Shown one piece after another: positions 49,681-58,685 of a stretch of 64,000 nt of DNA. Position 1 is the stretch's first letter. Every line of letters begins with the position of its first letter. The notes under the pieces are model-generated. The model was not told the origin of the DNA and did not search any database. It was given only the letters and a program-made list of their open reading frames with translations. Origin of the DNA: Arthrobacter endolithicus (GTDB lineage Bacteria > Actinomycetota > Actinomycetes > Actinomycetales > Micrococcaceae). The DNA lies in contig NZ_JAPNLH010000009.1 in NCBI RefSeq assembly GCF_026627425.1, forward strand, positions 62,001 to 126,000. Reading direction: 5' to 3'. A program made the translations under genes and the position numbers.

Positions 49681-51087
49681 GTGGATCTCACCTTCATGGT
49701 CGTGCTTGTCATAGCGCTGGCTCTCTTTTTCGATTTTACGAACGGGTTTCACGACACGGCCAATGCCATGGCCACGCCCATCGCCACCGGAGCCATTAAA
49801 CCGAAAACGGCAGTGGCGCTGGCAGCGGTGCTCAACCTGATCGGCGCCTTCCTCTCCACCGAGGTGGCCAAGACCATATCCGGCGGTCTAATCCGGGAGG
49901 GCAGCGAAGGAGTGCACATAACGCCTGTGCTGATTTTTGCCGGCCTGATGGGGGCGGTGTTGTGGAACCTTGTCACTTGGCTGTTCGGATTGCCTTCCAG
50001 TTCCTCGCATGCCCTCTTTGGCGGCCTCATCGGTGCAGCCGTCGTGGGGATCGGCTTGCACGCGGTGGACCTCAGCGTGCTGCTTTCCAAGATCATCCTG
50101 CCCGCCGTAGTGGCCCCGCTGATTGCCGGGGGTGTTGCGTATCTATGTACCCGGCTCGCTTACGGCATTACTCGACGGACGGACCCGGACTCCGGGGACA
50201 AGCTGGTGCAAAAGCGCGGCGGATTCCGCTATGCCCAGGTCTTCTCCTCCTCGTTGGTGGCGCTGGCACACGGCACCAACGATGCGCAGAAGACCATGGG
50301 CGTCATTACCCTTGTGCTGATTTCCGCGAACATGCAAAAGGTGGGATCGGGTCCGGAGCTCTGGGTGGTCGGCGCCTGCGCTCTGGCCATCGCTTTGGGA
50401 ACCTACACGGGAGGCTGGCGGATCATCCGCACTCTCGGCAGCGGTCTGACAGACGTTAAGCCGGCCCAGGGCTTTGCCGCGGAAACCAGTACCGCCGCAG
50501 CCATTCTGGCCTCATCGCACCTCGGCTTTGCGCTGTCCACCACCCATGTGGCTTCGGGGTCAGTGATCGGTTCCGGTCTCGGACGGACGGGTTCCACCGT
50601 GCGGTGGGGGGCCATCGGGAAGATTGCACTGGGCTGGCTTTTTACCCTTCCGGCTGCGGCCATTGTGGGTGCGCTGGCCGCGCTTATTGCGAGCCTGGGG
50701 ACGACCGGGGTGCTGATTGACGCCGTCGTCGGACTTGGCGCTATTCTCTTTATCTTCTTTCGGTCCCAGCGTGGCCGCGTGGACCATGCGAACGCCATCA
50801 GCGACGTCGACGCCGTCGGCGAGACGGTCCACATCCCGAGTAAGAAAGAGCGCGACAGGCTTGCGGCCAAGGCCCGTCTCGCCGAACGGGCGGCGGAAAA
50901 GGCCGCTGCCAAGGCAGTGGAGAAAGCGGCGGCCAAGGTCGCGGCACAAGAAGCGGCAGAGCGTGCCGCAAGAGCCGCAGACGGTGCGTATGCGACCGGG
51001 AACGTGGCACCGGCGCGGGTGACGCCGAAAGTTCCGAAGGCGCCGCAGCCCGATCAATCCGCCGCCAAGCAGGAAGGTACACCATGA
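49681..51087 (+). CDS. pit: Low-affinity inorganic phosphate transporter (PiT family)
   Basis: 468 residues from GTG 49681 (MDLTFMVVLVIALALFFDFT); a TTG 24 bases upstream is less typical. The duplicated PiT signature is present: FDFTNGFHDTANAMATPIAT near the N-terminus and SLVALAHGTNDAQKTMGVIT in the second half; GLPSSSSHALFGGLIGA and LSTTHVASGSVIGSG follow each. About ten membrane helices, then a charged Ala/Lys-rich tail of about 110 residues (KARLAERAAEKAAAKAVEKA), likely cytoplasmic. Imports phosphate (with metal) by proton symport. Confidence 0.93.
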   Translation: MDLTFMVVLVIALALFFDFTNGFHDTANAMATPIATGAIKPKTAVALAAVLNLIGAFLSTEVAKTISGGLIREGSEGVHITPVLIFAGLMGAVLWNLVTWLFGLPSSSSHALFGGLIGAAVVGIGLHAVDLSVLLSKIILPAVVAPLIAGGVAYLCTRLAYGITRRTDPDSGDKLVQKRGGFRYAQVFSSSLVALAHGTNDAQKTMGVITLVLISANMQKVGSGPELWVVGACALAIALGTYTGGWRIIRTLGSGLTDVKPAQGFAAETSTAAAILASSHLGFALSTTHVASGSVIGSGLGRTGSTVRWGAIGKIALGWLFTLPAAAIVGALAALIASLGTTGVLIDAVVGLGAILFIFFRSQRGRVDHANAISDVDAVGETVHIPSKKERDRLAAKARLAERAAEKAAAKAVEKAAAKVAAQEAAERAARAADGAYATGNVAPARVTPKVPKAPQPDQSAAKQEGTP

Positions 51088-51338
51088 TCAATTGGGGAGC
51101 TTTTCTCGTCGTGGCCGTGACCACGCTGATTTCAGCCGTGTTCGTGGTTGGCGTGTACGCAACAGGCGTACGGCTCTACGCGGTGAGCGTGGACGGTCAG
51201 GTGCCCAGCACCAAGGTGGCACGAGCAGCGGCGTATCTTTGCTTCGTCGTTTGCATCGCGGCGGTACTGCTCGGGGTCGCCCTCGTCGTGCCGGCACTAT
51301 CCGGACCGATTTTGCAGTTCTTTGGTTTTCCGGCCTGA
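51084..51338 (+). CDS. Small membrane protein coupled to pit
   Basis: 84 residues, ATG overlaps the pit stop (ATGA). Two hydrophobic segments: FLVVAVTTLISAVFVVGVYA and YLCFVVCIAAVLLGVALVVP. It is probably co-translated with the phosphate transporter and may be an accessory subunit (inference from position). No named family. Confidence 0.75.
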   Translation: MINWGAFLVVAVTTLISAVFVVGVYATGVRLYAVSVDGQVPSTKVARAAAYLCFVVCIAAVLLGVALVVPALSGPILQFFGFPA

Positions 51339-51420
51339 CGGTGCCCGGACTGCATTAGCCAAACTGGCCTGCTAACGGCCGCGGGTGGGGGGCAAAGCCC
51401 GACGGCTGCGGGCGAATGGG

Positions 51421-51903
51421 CTAGCGGGACGTGGCAGCAGCGTCCGGTTTTTGCCTGATCATATTGGTGATCCGTGCGGTGGAAAGGCGTCGGCCGGCTT
51501 CGTCCCGTATGACGATCTCGTGGGTGGCCAGCGTGCGCCCCAAATGGAGTGCCGTGCACGTGCCGGTGACCAGTCCGGTCGCAATACCCCGGTGGTGCGT
51601 GGCGCCGATTTCTATACCCAGCGCCTGACCGCCGGCGCCGGCGTGCACCCCGGCGGAAAAAGAGCCCAGCGTTTCTGCCAGCACCAGATGTGCGCCGCCG
51701 TGCAGAATACCGGCCACCTGAGTGTTCCCTTCGACCGGCATTGTGGCCACCGAAAGCTGCGCGCTGATTTGTTGGAAGCGGATGCCCATTTTCTCCACCA
51801 GCGCGCCGATCCCATAGCCGCTGAGCCATTCGTGCATGTCCTCCGGGACGCCGGCCGCCCGCAGGACCGCGGTAAATGGGTTCGGTGTGAGTTTGTCGGT
51901 CAT
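51421..51903 (-). CDS. PaaI-like hotdog thioesterase
   Basis: 160 residues from ATG 51903; the frame is open upstream but that part overlaps polA. Hotdog-fold motif: GNTQVAGILHGGAHLVLAET, with HGGAHLVLAET corresponding to the conserved HGG..AL.D/E of PaaI thioesterases, then LGIEIGATHHRGIATGLVTG. Hydrolyses acyl-CoA, often phenylacetyl- or hydroxybenzoyl-CoA. Divergent from polA across only 19 bp. Confidence 0.88.
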   Translation of the reverse strand: MTDKLTPNPFTAVLRAAGVPEDMHEWLSGYGIGALVEKMGIRFQQISAQLSVATMPVEGNTQVAGILHGGAHLVLAETLGSFSAGVHAGAGGQALGIEIGATHHRGIATGLVTGTCTALHLGRTLATHEIVIRDEAGRRLSTARITNMIRQKPDAAATSR

Positions 51904-51909
51904 GATGAC

Positions 51910-51915
51910 TAGGCT
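51910..51915 (+). promoter_or_regulatory. Putative -10 box for leaderless polA mRNA
   Basis: TAGGCT lies 7 nt upstream of the polA GTG at 51923. No ribosome-binding sequence fits between. The whole intergenic space to the divergent thioesterase gene is 19 bp. Confidence 0.5.
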
Positions 51916-51922
51916 GGCACCT

Positions 51923-54691
51923 GTGAGCGAAACTACCAAAACGGCCCCTGAAGCAACCGCACTGCCTGCAGTATCCGACGTGGCACCGGTGGCCATTCCT
52001 GCCGGTTCAGATCCGGGCCGTCTGCTGGTCATTGACGGCCATTCCATGGCCTTCCGGGCGTTTTATGCCCTTCCACCCGAGAACTTCTCGACGGACACCG
52101 GCCAGCATACCAACGCCGTCTATGGATTCACCTCAATGCTGCTGACCATGATCCGCCAGCACAAACCGACGCACGTGGTCGTCGCCTTTGATCTGGACAC
52201 GCCCACCTTCCGGTCGGTCGAGTACACCGAATACAAAGCCGGCCGTTCCAAGACGCCGCAGGAATTCCACGGCCAGGTCGACCTCATCATCAAGGTGATG
52301 GACGCCATGCGGATTCCCACCATCTCCCTGGATGGCTATGAGGCGGATGATATCATTGCCACCTTGGCGGCACAGGGAGAGGCTGCCGCGTGGGATGTTC
52401 TGGTCGTCTCGGGGGACCGGGACGCGTTCCAGCTCATCACGGACAAGGTCTCCGTGCTCTATCCGAAAAAAGGTATTTCCGACATCCCGCCGATGGACGC
52501 CGCAGCCGTCGAGGCAAAGTATTTTGTCCGGCCGGACAGGTATTCCGATCTTGCAGCACTGGTGGGGGAGAGTGCGGACAATCTGCCGGGCGTACCCGGC
52601 GTCGGGCCGAAGACGGCGGCCAAGTGGATAAACCTGTACGGCGGCCTGGACGGCATTCTGGCGAACATCGGGTCCATCGGCGGCAAAGTCGGTGCTGCGC
52701 TGCGTGAACATGAGGAAAGCGTCAAGCGTAACCGCCGGTTGAACCACCTGCTGCGCGATCTTCAGTTGCCGGTGCAGCTGGAGGCGATGGTGCTGCAGCG
52801 TCCGGACCGCGGCGACATCGAGGAGCTCTTTGATGCGTTGCAGTTCAACACTTTGCGTAAACGGCTCTTTGATCTTTTCGAGGACGAGGCGGAAGTCGTC
52901 GAGAACGATGGCCACACGCCTCCGGTGCACAGCACACTGCGCAGAGCCGCCGAGCTGACCGCGTGGTTCACCGCGACAAACGAATCCACCGTCGGGCTGG
53001 CCTTGGTCAGTGAGAGCGCAGCTGCGGGGCTTAGCGCCGTCGGGCCTGACGTCGTCGGCCTGGCGTTTTGCACCAACAGTTCGGCGGCCTACGTCGGGTT
53101 AGCCGACCTGGACGCCGCCGCTGATGCCACTCTTGGCCAGTGGCTGGGGAGCCGGGACGCACCCAAGGCCGTTCATGATTTCAAGTCCGCGTACAAGGCG
53201 CTGTCCGCACGAGGACACGAACTTGCCGGCGTTGTCGATGACACTGCACTCTCCGCCTACCTGATCCAGCCGGACCGGCGCAGCTACGATCTGGCCGACC
53301 TGAGTGAAGTCCATCTGAAAATCACGGTGGGCGCGTCGGCTGCCGATGCCGGCGGCCAGCTGGAGCTGGGGCTGGAGGATACGACGGCGGCGGATGCCGT
53401 GCTGAAGGCGTACGTGACGCTTCAGCTTAGCGAGCACTTTGTCGGCCAGCTGCTGGAGCGCGGGGCCAACAAGCTCCTGGGCGAACTTGAGCTTCCGCTG
53501 GCGAAGGTGCTGGCCGGAATGGAGATGACCGGAATAGCGGTATCGTCCCCGAAGCTGGACCGGCTGCTGGCCGACTTCAGCGCCACCATCAGCGCCGCTC
53601 AGGCCGCTGCCTTCGAGGCGATTGGCCACGAGGTTAATCTTGGCTCGCCGAAGCAGCTGCAGACCGTGCTGTTCGATGAGCTGGGCATGCCGAAAACAAA
53701 AAAGATCAAGACGGGGTTCTCCACGGATGCCGATGCCTTGGCGGATTTGGCAGTGAAGACCGGGCATCCCTTCCTGCTCCAGCTCCAGGCATACCGTGAC
53801 GCGTCGAAACTGCGGCAAACGGTGGAGGGCCTGAACAAGGCAACCGCCGAGGACGGCCGCGTCCACACCACGTACGCGCAGAATGTGGCCGCAACCGGGC
53901 GGCTGTCCTCCACAAATCCGAATCTGCAGAACATTCCGATCAGAAGTGAAGAAGGCCGCCGCATCCGCGAGGTATTCGTTGTGGGGGATGGATACGAAAC
54001 GCTGCTGACGGCGGATTATTCGCAGATTGAAATGCGGATCATGGCCCATCTCTCGGGAGACCAAAGTTTGATTCAAGCGTTCCGTGAGGGTGAGGACCTG
54101 CACCGGTTCGTGGGCTCGCACGTCTTCCACGTCGCCACCGAGGACGTCACCAGCGCTATGCGTTCGAAGGTCAAGGCGATGTCCTATGGTCTGGTCTACG
54201 GGCTGAGTTCGTTCGGGCTATCCAAGCAGCTGAGTATTTCGGTGGACGAGGCGCGCACGCTCATGAAGGACTACTTCGACCGCTTCGGTGCCGTACGGGA
54301 TTACCTTCGCGGCGTGGTCGAGCAGGCCAGGAGCGACGGGTTTACTGCCACCATCGAGGGCCGTCGCCGTTACCTGCCGGATCTCTCCAGCGATCACCGG
54401 CAGCTGCGGGAAATGGCGGAACGGGCCGCGCTTAATGCGCCCATTCAGGGCTCGGCTGCGGACATCATCAAGAAAGCCATGCTGGGCGTTGATGCTGCGC
54501 TGCGGGCACAACGGCTGTCCTCCCGTATGCTGCTGCAGGTTCACGATGAGTTGGTGCTGGAGGTCGCGCCGGGCGAGCGCGAGGCGGTAGAGGAGCTGGT
54601 GGTGGCCCAGATGGGCCAGGCGGCAGAACTTTCCGTGCCGCTGGATGTCCAGATCGGCGTCGGGGCGAGCTGGCATGAGGCCGGGCACTAA
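51923..54691 (+). CDS. polA: DNA polymerase I
   Basis: 922 residues from GTG 51923, set by the TAGGCT box; an ATG-type start further upstream lies inside the thioesterase gene. 5'-nuclease domain (about 30-330): LLVIDGHSMAFRAFYAL, YEADDIIATLA, VGESADNLPGVPGVGPKTAA. The 3'-5' exonuclease-like domain (about 360-540) lacks the catalytic DxE, as in other actinobacterial PolA. Polymerase domain: motif A LLTADYSQIEMRIMAHLSGD, motif B RSKVKAMSYGLVYG, motif C QVHDELVLEV. Its stop overlaps that of the convergent FetB-like gene. Confidence 0.96.
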   Translation: MSETTKTAPEATALPAVSDVAPVAIPAGSDPGRLLVIDGHSMAFRAFYALPPENFSTDTGQHTNAVYGFTSMLLTMIRQHKPTHVVVAFDLDTPTFRSVEYTEYKAGRSKTPQEFHGQVDLIIKVMDAMRIPTISLDGYEADDIIATLAAQGEAAAWDVLVVSGDRDAFQLITDKVSVLYPKKGISDIPPMDAAAVEAKYFVRPDRYSDLAALVGESADNLPGVPGVGPKTAAKWINLYGGLDGILANIGSIGGKVGAALREHEESVKRNRRLNHLLRDLQLPVQLEAMVLQRPDRGDIEELFDALQFNTLRKRLFDLFEDEAEVVENDGHTPPVHSTLRRAAELTAWFTATNESTVGLALVSESAAAGLSAVGPDVVGLAFCTNSSAAYVGLADLDAAADATLGQWLGSRDAPKAVHDFKSAYKALSARGHELAGVVDDTALSAYLIQPDRRSYDLADLSEVHLKITVGASAADAGGQLELGLEDTTAADAVLKAYVTLQLSEHFVGQLLERGANKLLGELELPLAKVLAGMEMTGIAVSSPKLDRLLADFSATISAAQAAAFEAIGHEVNLGSPKQLQTVLFDELGMPKTKKIKTGFSTDADALADLAVKTGHPFLLQLQAYRDASKLRQTVEGLNKATAEDGRVHTTYAQNVAATGRLSSTNPNLQNIPIRSEEGRRIREVFVVGDGYETLLTADYSQIEMRIMAHLSGDQSLIQAFREGEDLHRFVGSHVFHVATEDVTSAMRSKVKAMSYGLVYGLSSFGLSKQLSISVDEARTLMKDYFDRFGAVRDYLRGVVEQARSDGFTATIEGRRRYLPDLSSDHRQLREMAERAALNAPIQGSAADIIKKAMLGVDAALRAQRLSSRMLLQVHDELVLEVAPGEREAVEELVVAQMGQAAELSVPLDVQIGVGASWHEAGH

Positions 54692-55446
54692 CGCCCGGCA
54701 GCAGCATGCCGCCACGCGCCGTGGTTGCTCAGCAGCATGGTGACCCAGGCCGCCGAGGTGTTCACCAGCAACAAGGAAATGAGCACCAGCAGCTGAATCA
54801 GGCCAGCGTCGAGGGGGCTGGCCCCGCCCAGAATAAGACCGACGAAGGCACCCGGCAGCGTAACCAGGCCCGAGGTCCGCGTCTGGTCGATGCTGGGCAG
54901 TACGGCCTCGCCGGCCACCGGCTTGGCCACCATTGACCGGGCCTCAGACCAGAGGAAACCCAGGGCCACGCCGGCTTCCACCTCACCCCGGCGCGTGATC
55001 AGCTCAGCTTCCACCCGGCGCCCCGCAAGTGTTGTGCTGGCCATCGCGCCGCCAATCTGCTGGCCCAGAACTGCTATGACGGCCAGCGCGTTCCACGGCA
55101 GGACCGAGCTGACAAACATAAGGGCCGCCGTAGGCAGCACACCTGCGGCTATCGGGATGCCGGCGAGCCACCACCGCCCCGTTGGCGCAACGCGGTGCCC
55201 GGACGTCCAGACCGACACTGCAAACATCAGCGCCACAAACGCCAGGGCGAGCCCGGGATGCCCGGCCAGCCGGGAAATCAGCAGCGCCACGACGGCGAGT
55301 TGAACGAGTGCCCGCAGACCGGCAATGATCACTTCCGAGGCGCGGCGCTCCAGTGCGGCACGCCACACCGTTGCGGCGAGAGCCAACAACAGGGCCAGCA
55401 GAACCCAGCTCGCCGGCCCGGTGTTCAGCAGAGTTGAATTGTCCAC
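54688..55446 (-). CDS. FetB/UPF0014-type ABC permease
   Basis: 252 residues, about 7 hydrophobic segments. The family hallmarks are seen: LRALVQLAVVALLISRL in the first part, LPTAALMFVSSVLPW, VLGQQIGGAMASTTLAGRRV, RRGEVEAGVALGFLW and LVTLPGAFVGLILGGASPLDA. FetB with the ATPase FetA exports iron in E. coli; no fetA is adjacent here, so function and partner are uncertain. Convergent overlap with polA (3 bp shared at the stops). Confidence 0.87.
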   Translation of the reverse strand: MDNSTLLNTGPASWVLLALLLALAATVWRAALERRASEVIIAGLRALVQLAVVALLISRLAGHPGLALAFVALMFAVSVWTSGHRVAPTGRWWLAGIPIAAGVLPTAALMFVSSVLPWNALAVIAVLGQQIGGAMASTTLAGRRVEAELITRRGEVEAGVALGFLWSEARSMVAKPVAGEAVLPSIDQTRTSGLVTLPGAFVGLILGGASPLDAGLIQLLVLISLLLVNTSAAWVTMLLSNHGAWRHAAAGR

Positions 55447-55488
55447 GAAGTGAATTATCCCTGCTGGCGGGAGAGGATCAGACTGATC

Positions 55489-55494
55489 TACGCT
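55489..55494 (+). promoter_or_regulatory. Putative -10 box for leaderless acetyltransferase mRNA
   Basis: TACGCT is 8 nt before GTG 55503, with no Shine-Dalgarno site between. Confidence 0.4.
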
Positions 55495-55502
55495 GGGAAA
55501 CT

Positions 55503-56819
55503 GTGACGATCATTGTGGAACCCACCGACGACTTTCCCTACGAGATCCGCAGCTTCCCGGCAAAGTTTGCCGCCGGCGGTGCCGATCCGGCGTCGAGGAA
55601 ATGGGAGGAAGCCGTCGACTTTGGCTTTCATGGCAGCGCACCGGAAGACTCGGACATCGAAAAATCCCTGATTTCCGAGGAAAAAGACGGGCGGGTCCAC
55701 ACCGGCGCTTATGCGGCGTCAGCGCCGCACGGAGCCTGGGACGCCGCCTACCCGGTGGCCACCTATGCGAGCTACCGCAAGACCCTCAATGTAGGAGCAG
55801 GCAAGCTGCTGCCGGCGCATTTGATCAGCGCTGTGACGGTCCGGCCCACACACCGGCGGCGTGGACTGTTGCGTGCCATGATCACCGAAGACCTTCGCCG
55901 TGCCAAAGCCGATGGGCTGGCGATCGCCGCGTTGACGGCGTCAGAGGCCACCATTTATGGTCGCTTCGGATTTGGCGCGGCCACGCACGCCGCCACCATC
56001 GAGGTGGACAGCGGCCACGGTTTTGCGCTCAAGGCTGCCCGGCTGGGCCGCGGATTTGTAGAGATCGCGGAGCCGGGCGAATTGCGGGGGCTGGAGCCCG
56101 GCCTTTTTGACCGTGTCCACGCCCGCACCTTCGGATCGATCGGCCGGCAGGACTCCTACCGCCACCGGGTGTCCGGCTACTGGAATTTCGGCAAACCCGG
56201 CCGGGACAGGACCGTGCGGGCGGCGTTGTATTACGCCGCGGACGGAACGTGCCAGGGCTATGTTTCCTACCGGGTGCAAGAGAGTGAAACGCCGCCCACC
56301 CTGAAGGTGATAGATCTGTTGGCTACCGACAGCGACGCCCACCTGGCCCTGTGGCACTTCCTGGGGTCCGTGGACCTGGTGCAGCGGATCCGCAGGGAGG
56401 GCGTTCCATTGGCCGATCCGCTGCCCTGGGCGCTGGCGGACAAGCGCCGGTACCAGGTCAAGGAGGTGGAGGATCATCTGTGGCTTCGGATCCTTGACAC
56501 GGTGGCGGCTCTGCAGGCCCGGCACTACTGGCTGGACGGCACCGTGACGTTTAGGGTGACGGACGCACTGGGTTTCGCCGGCGGTGTTTTCCGGCTGCAC
56601 ACGCTCGACGGCGTCGGAACCGTCACCCAGCTGGCCGCGAGTGAACCGGCGGACCTGGAGTTGGGCGCGGCGGAGCTGGCGCAACTGTATCTGGCCGGAG
56701 TCGGCGCACAGACGCTGCTGGCGGCCGGTACGGTCCGCGAGCTGCGCACCGGCGGGGCCGCCGCCGTCGACGCCGTATTTGCGGCACCCGTACCCGCGCA
56801 CTCCCTGACAGACTTCTAG
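55503..56819 (+). CDS. Eis-like GNAT N-acetyltransferase
   Basis: 438 residues from GTG 55503 (MTIIVEPTDDFPYEIRSF). GNAT core: ISAVTVRPTHRRRGLLRAMI (CoA-binding RxxG/A), DGLAIAALTASEATIYGRFG FGAAT (motif B); a C-terminal domain with repeated strands (VIDLLATDSDAHLALWHFLG and YHxxxDGTVTFRVTD-like) resembles Eis family proteins, which fuse GNAT domains with a sterol-carrier-type domain. Eis enzymes acetylate amines such as aminoglycosides; substrates here are unknown. Confidence 0.88.
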   Translation: MTIIVEPTDDFPYEIRSFPAKFAAGGADPASRKWEEAVDFGFHGSAPEDSDIEKSLISEEKDGRVHTGAYAASAPHGAWDAAYPVATYASYRKTLNVGAGKLLPAHLISAVTVRPTHRRRGLLRAMITEDLRRAKADGLAIAALTASEATIYGRFGFGAATHAATIEVDSGHGFALKAARLGRGFVEIAEPGELRGLEPGLFDRVHARTFGSIGRQDSYRHRVSGYWNFGKPGRDRTVRAALYYAADGTCQGYVSYRVQESETPPTLKVIDLLATDSDAHLALWHFLGSVDLVQRIRREGVPLADPLPWALADKRRYQVKEVEDHLWLRILDTVAALQARHYWLDGTVTFRVTDALGFAGGVFRLHTLDGVGTVTQLAASEPADLELGAAELAQLYLAGVGAQTLLAAGTVRELRTGGAAAVDAVFAAPVPAHSLTDF

Positions 56820-56851
56820 ACCGGGCGTGACCTGACGCGGTCGTCCGTTTT

Positions 56852-56880
56852 TTGCGATCGATTGGCGAAGTGACTAGACT
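56852..56880 (+). promoter_or_regulatory. rpsA promoter
   Basis: TTGCGA (56852-56857) and TAGACT (56875-56880) separated by 17 bp form a good housekeeping promoter. It implies an untranslated leader of about 150 nt before rpsA. Confidence 0.65.
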
Positions 56881-56909
56881 CAAAAGGCGCGTAATGCGCG
56901 AATTGCCTT

Positions 56910-56932
56910 GTGCAGTCAGTGTTTGACTGCAC
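56910..56932 (+). promoter_or_regulatory. Hairpin in rpsA leader
   Basis: GTGCAGTCA and TGACTGCAC form a perfect 9-bp stem with a 5-nt loop in the untranslated leader, about 105 nt before the rpsA start. It has no U-run, so a terminator is unlikely. A shorter GCGC/GCGC hairpin lies just upstream (56887-56900). S1 is known to autoregulate in other bacteria; a role here is inference. Confidence 0.55.
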
Positions 56933-57037
56933 ACACCATGTCACTGCACAATCCATAATCCGGAGTCATCAGGCGCCGCCGAAGCGTCGCCGCGTGAGTC
57001 TGGCTCAATTTACTATCCACAACGGAGCCCCTACTAC

Positions 57038-58522
57038 ATGACCATCACGACCCCCGAGAAGACCAGCACCCCCGTTGTCGCCATTAACGACATCGGTTCG
57101 GCTGAGGACTTCCTCGCAGCTGTTGACGCCACCATCAAGTACTTCAACGACGGAGATCTTGTTGAAGGTACCGTCGTCAAGGTTGACCGCGACGAAGTCC
57201 TGCTCGACATCGGTTACAAGACCGAAGGCGTCATTCCTTCCCGCGAACTGTCCATCAAGCACGATGTTGATCCCGGAGACGTTGTTTCCGTTGGCGATCT
57301 CGTCGAAGCCCTGGTTCTGACCAAGGAAGACAAAGAAGGACGCCTGATCCTCTCCAAGAAGCGCGCGCAGTACGAGCGCGCCTGGGGAGACATCGAGAAG
57401 GTCAAGGAAGAAGACGGCGTCGTTACCGGTACCGTTATCGAGGTTGTCAAGGGTGGACTTATCCTCGACATCGGCCTGCGCGGCTTCCTGCCCGCTTCCC
57501 TGGTCGAGATGCGCCGCGTCCGCGACTTGGCTCCGTACATTGGTCAGAAGATCGAAGCCAAAATCATCGAGCTGGACAAGAACCGCAACAATGTGGTCCT
57601 GTCCCGCCGTGCCTGGCTCGAGCAGACCCAGTCCGAGGTTCGTTCCACGTTCCTCAACAAGCTGGAAAAGGGTCAGGTCCGTCCCGGCGTCGTTTCCTCC
57701 ATCGTCAACTTCGGTGCCTTCGTGGACCTGGGCGGCGTAGACGGTCTGGTACACGTTTCGGAACTGTCCTGGAAGCACATCGACCACCCGTCCGAGGTCG
57801 TCGAAGTCGGCCAGGAAGTCACTGTCGAGGTGCTCGAAGTGGATCTGGACCGCGAGCGTGTTTCGCTCTCGCTCAAGGCTACGCAGGAAGATCCGTGGCA
57901 GACCTTCGCCCGGACGCACGCTCTGGGTCAGGTTGTCCCCGGTAAGGTCACCAAGCTTGTTCCGTTCGGCGCGTTTGTCCGCGTTGAAGACGGCATCGAG
58001 GGCCTGGTGCACATCTCCGAGCTGGCCGTGCGCCACGTGGAGCTGGCCGAGCAGGTTGTCTCCGTGGGCGACGAGCTGTTCGTCAAGGTCATCGACATCG
58101 ACCTGGAGCGTCGTCGGATTTCGCTCTCACTCAAGCAGGCCAACGACGGCGTCGACGCCGACAGCACCGAGTTCGACCCGGCACTGTACGGCATGGCGGC
58201 CGAGTACGACGAAGAGGGCAACTACAAGTACCCGGAGGGCTTCGACCCGGAGTCCAACGAGTGGCTGGAGGGCTACGAGACGCAGCGCGCCGTGTGGGAG
58301 CAGCAGTACGCTGATGCCCAGGCCCGCTGGGAAGCGCACAAGAAGCAGGTTGTCCAGCACGCCGCCGACGATGTCGCAGCTGCCATGACCACCAGCGAAA
58401 GCGATTCCGGCTCGTCCTCGTCCAGCTACTCCTCGGAGCCGGTAGCTACCGATTCGGGTGCCGGCACGCTGGCCTCCGATGAGGCACTCGCGGCTCTGCG
58501 CGAAAAGCTCACCGGCAACTAG
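57038..58522 (+). CDS. rpsA: 30S ribosomal protein S1
   Basis: 494 residues with four S1 domains: about 35-105 (DLVEGTVVKVDRDEVLLDIG), 120-190 (DGVVTGTVIEVVKGGLILDI), 208-280 (GVVSSIVNFGAFVDLGGVDG) and 295-365 (VPGKVTKLVPFGAFVRVEDG), followed by an acidic, Ser-rich C-terminus of about 120 residues (EYDEEGNYKYPEGFDPESNE), the usual actinobacterial form. It delivers mRNA to the 30S subunit. A strong promoter and a structured leader precede it, and a strong terminator follows. Confidence 0.97.
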   Translation: MTITTPEKTSTPVVAINDIGSAEDFLAAVDATIKYFNDGDLVEGTVVKVDRDEVLLDIGYKTEGVIPSRELSIKHDVDPGDVVSVGDLVEALVLTKEDKEGRLILSKKRAQYERAWGDIEKVKEEDGVVTGTVIEVVKGGLILDIGLRGFLPASLVEMRRVRDLAPYIGQKIEAKIIELDKNRNNVVLSRRAWLEQTQSEVRSTFLNKLEKGQVRPGVVSSIVNFGAFVDLGGVDGLVHVSELSWKHIDHPSEVVEVGQEVTVEVLEVDLDRERVSLSLKATQEDPWQTFARTHALGQVVPGKVTKLVPFGAFVRVEDGIEGLVHISELAVRHVELAEQVVSVGDELFVKVIDIDLERRRISLSLKQANDGVDADSTEFDPALYGMAAEYDEEGNYKYPEGFDPESNEWLEGYETQRAVWEQQYADAQARWEAHKKQVVQHAADDVAAAMTTSESDSGSSSSSYSSEPVATDSGAGTLASDEALAALREKLTGN

Positions 58523-58592
58523 CGTGCACCGCTGGCCCTTCCGTGTCGACTCCGTCGCCACGTAGGGACCCGGCAGCGCTGCACTTGCACTG

Positions 58593-58624
58593 AGAGGACC
58601 TCCGCCCGCGGGCGGGGGTCCTCT
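58593..58624 (+). terminator. Rho-independent terminator after rpsA
   Basis: AGAGGACC (58593-58600) pairs with GGTCCTCT (58617-58624), with an inner CCGCCCG/CGGGCGG palindrome, followed by TTT. It lies 71 bp after the rpsA stop. Confidence 0.85.
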
Positions 58625-58685
58625 TTGCATGCCGGATGGGGTCTACCCGGTTCAGGAGTTCGCGGGAACGCATGGCGGCATCGAT

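Noticed and set aside
53099-54130. 343-codon minus-strand open frame
   Set aside because: Antisense to the polymerase domain of polA.
57005-58036. 343-codon minus-strand open frame
   Set aside because: Antisense to rpsA, whose S1 domains are unmistakable.
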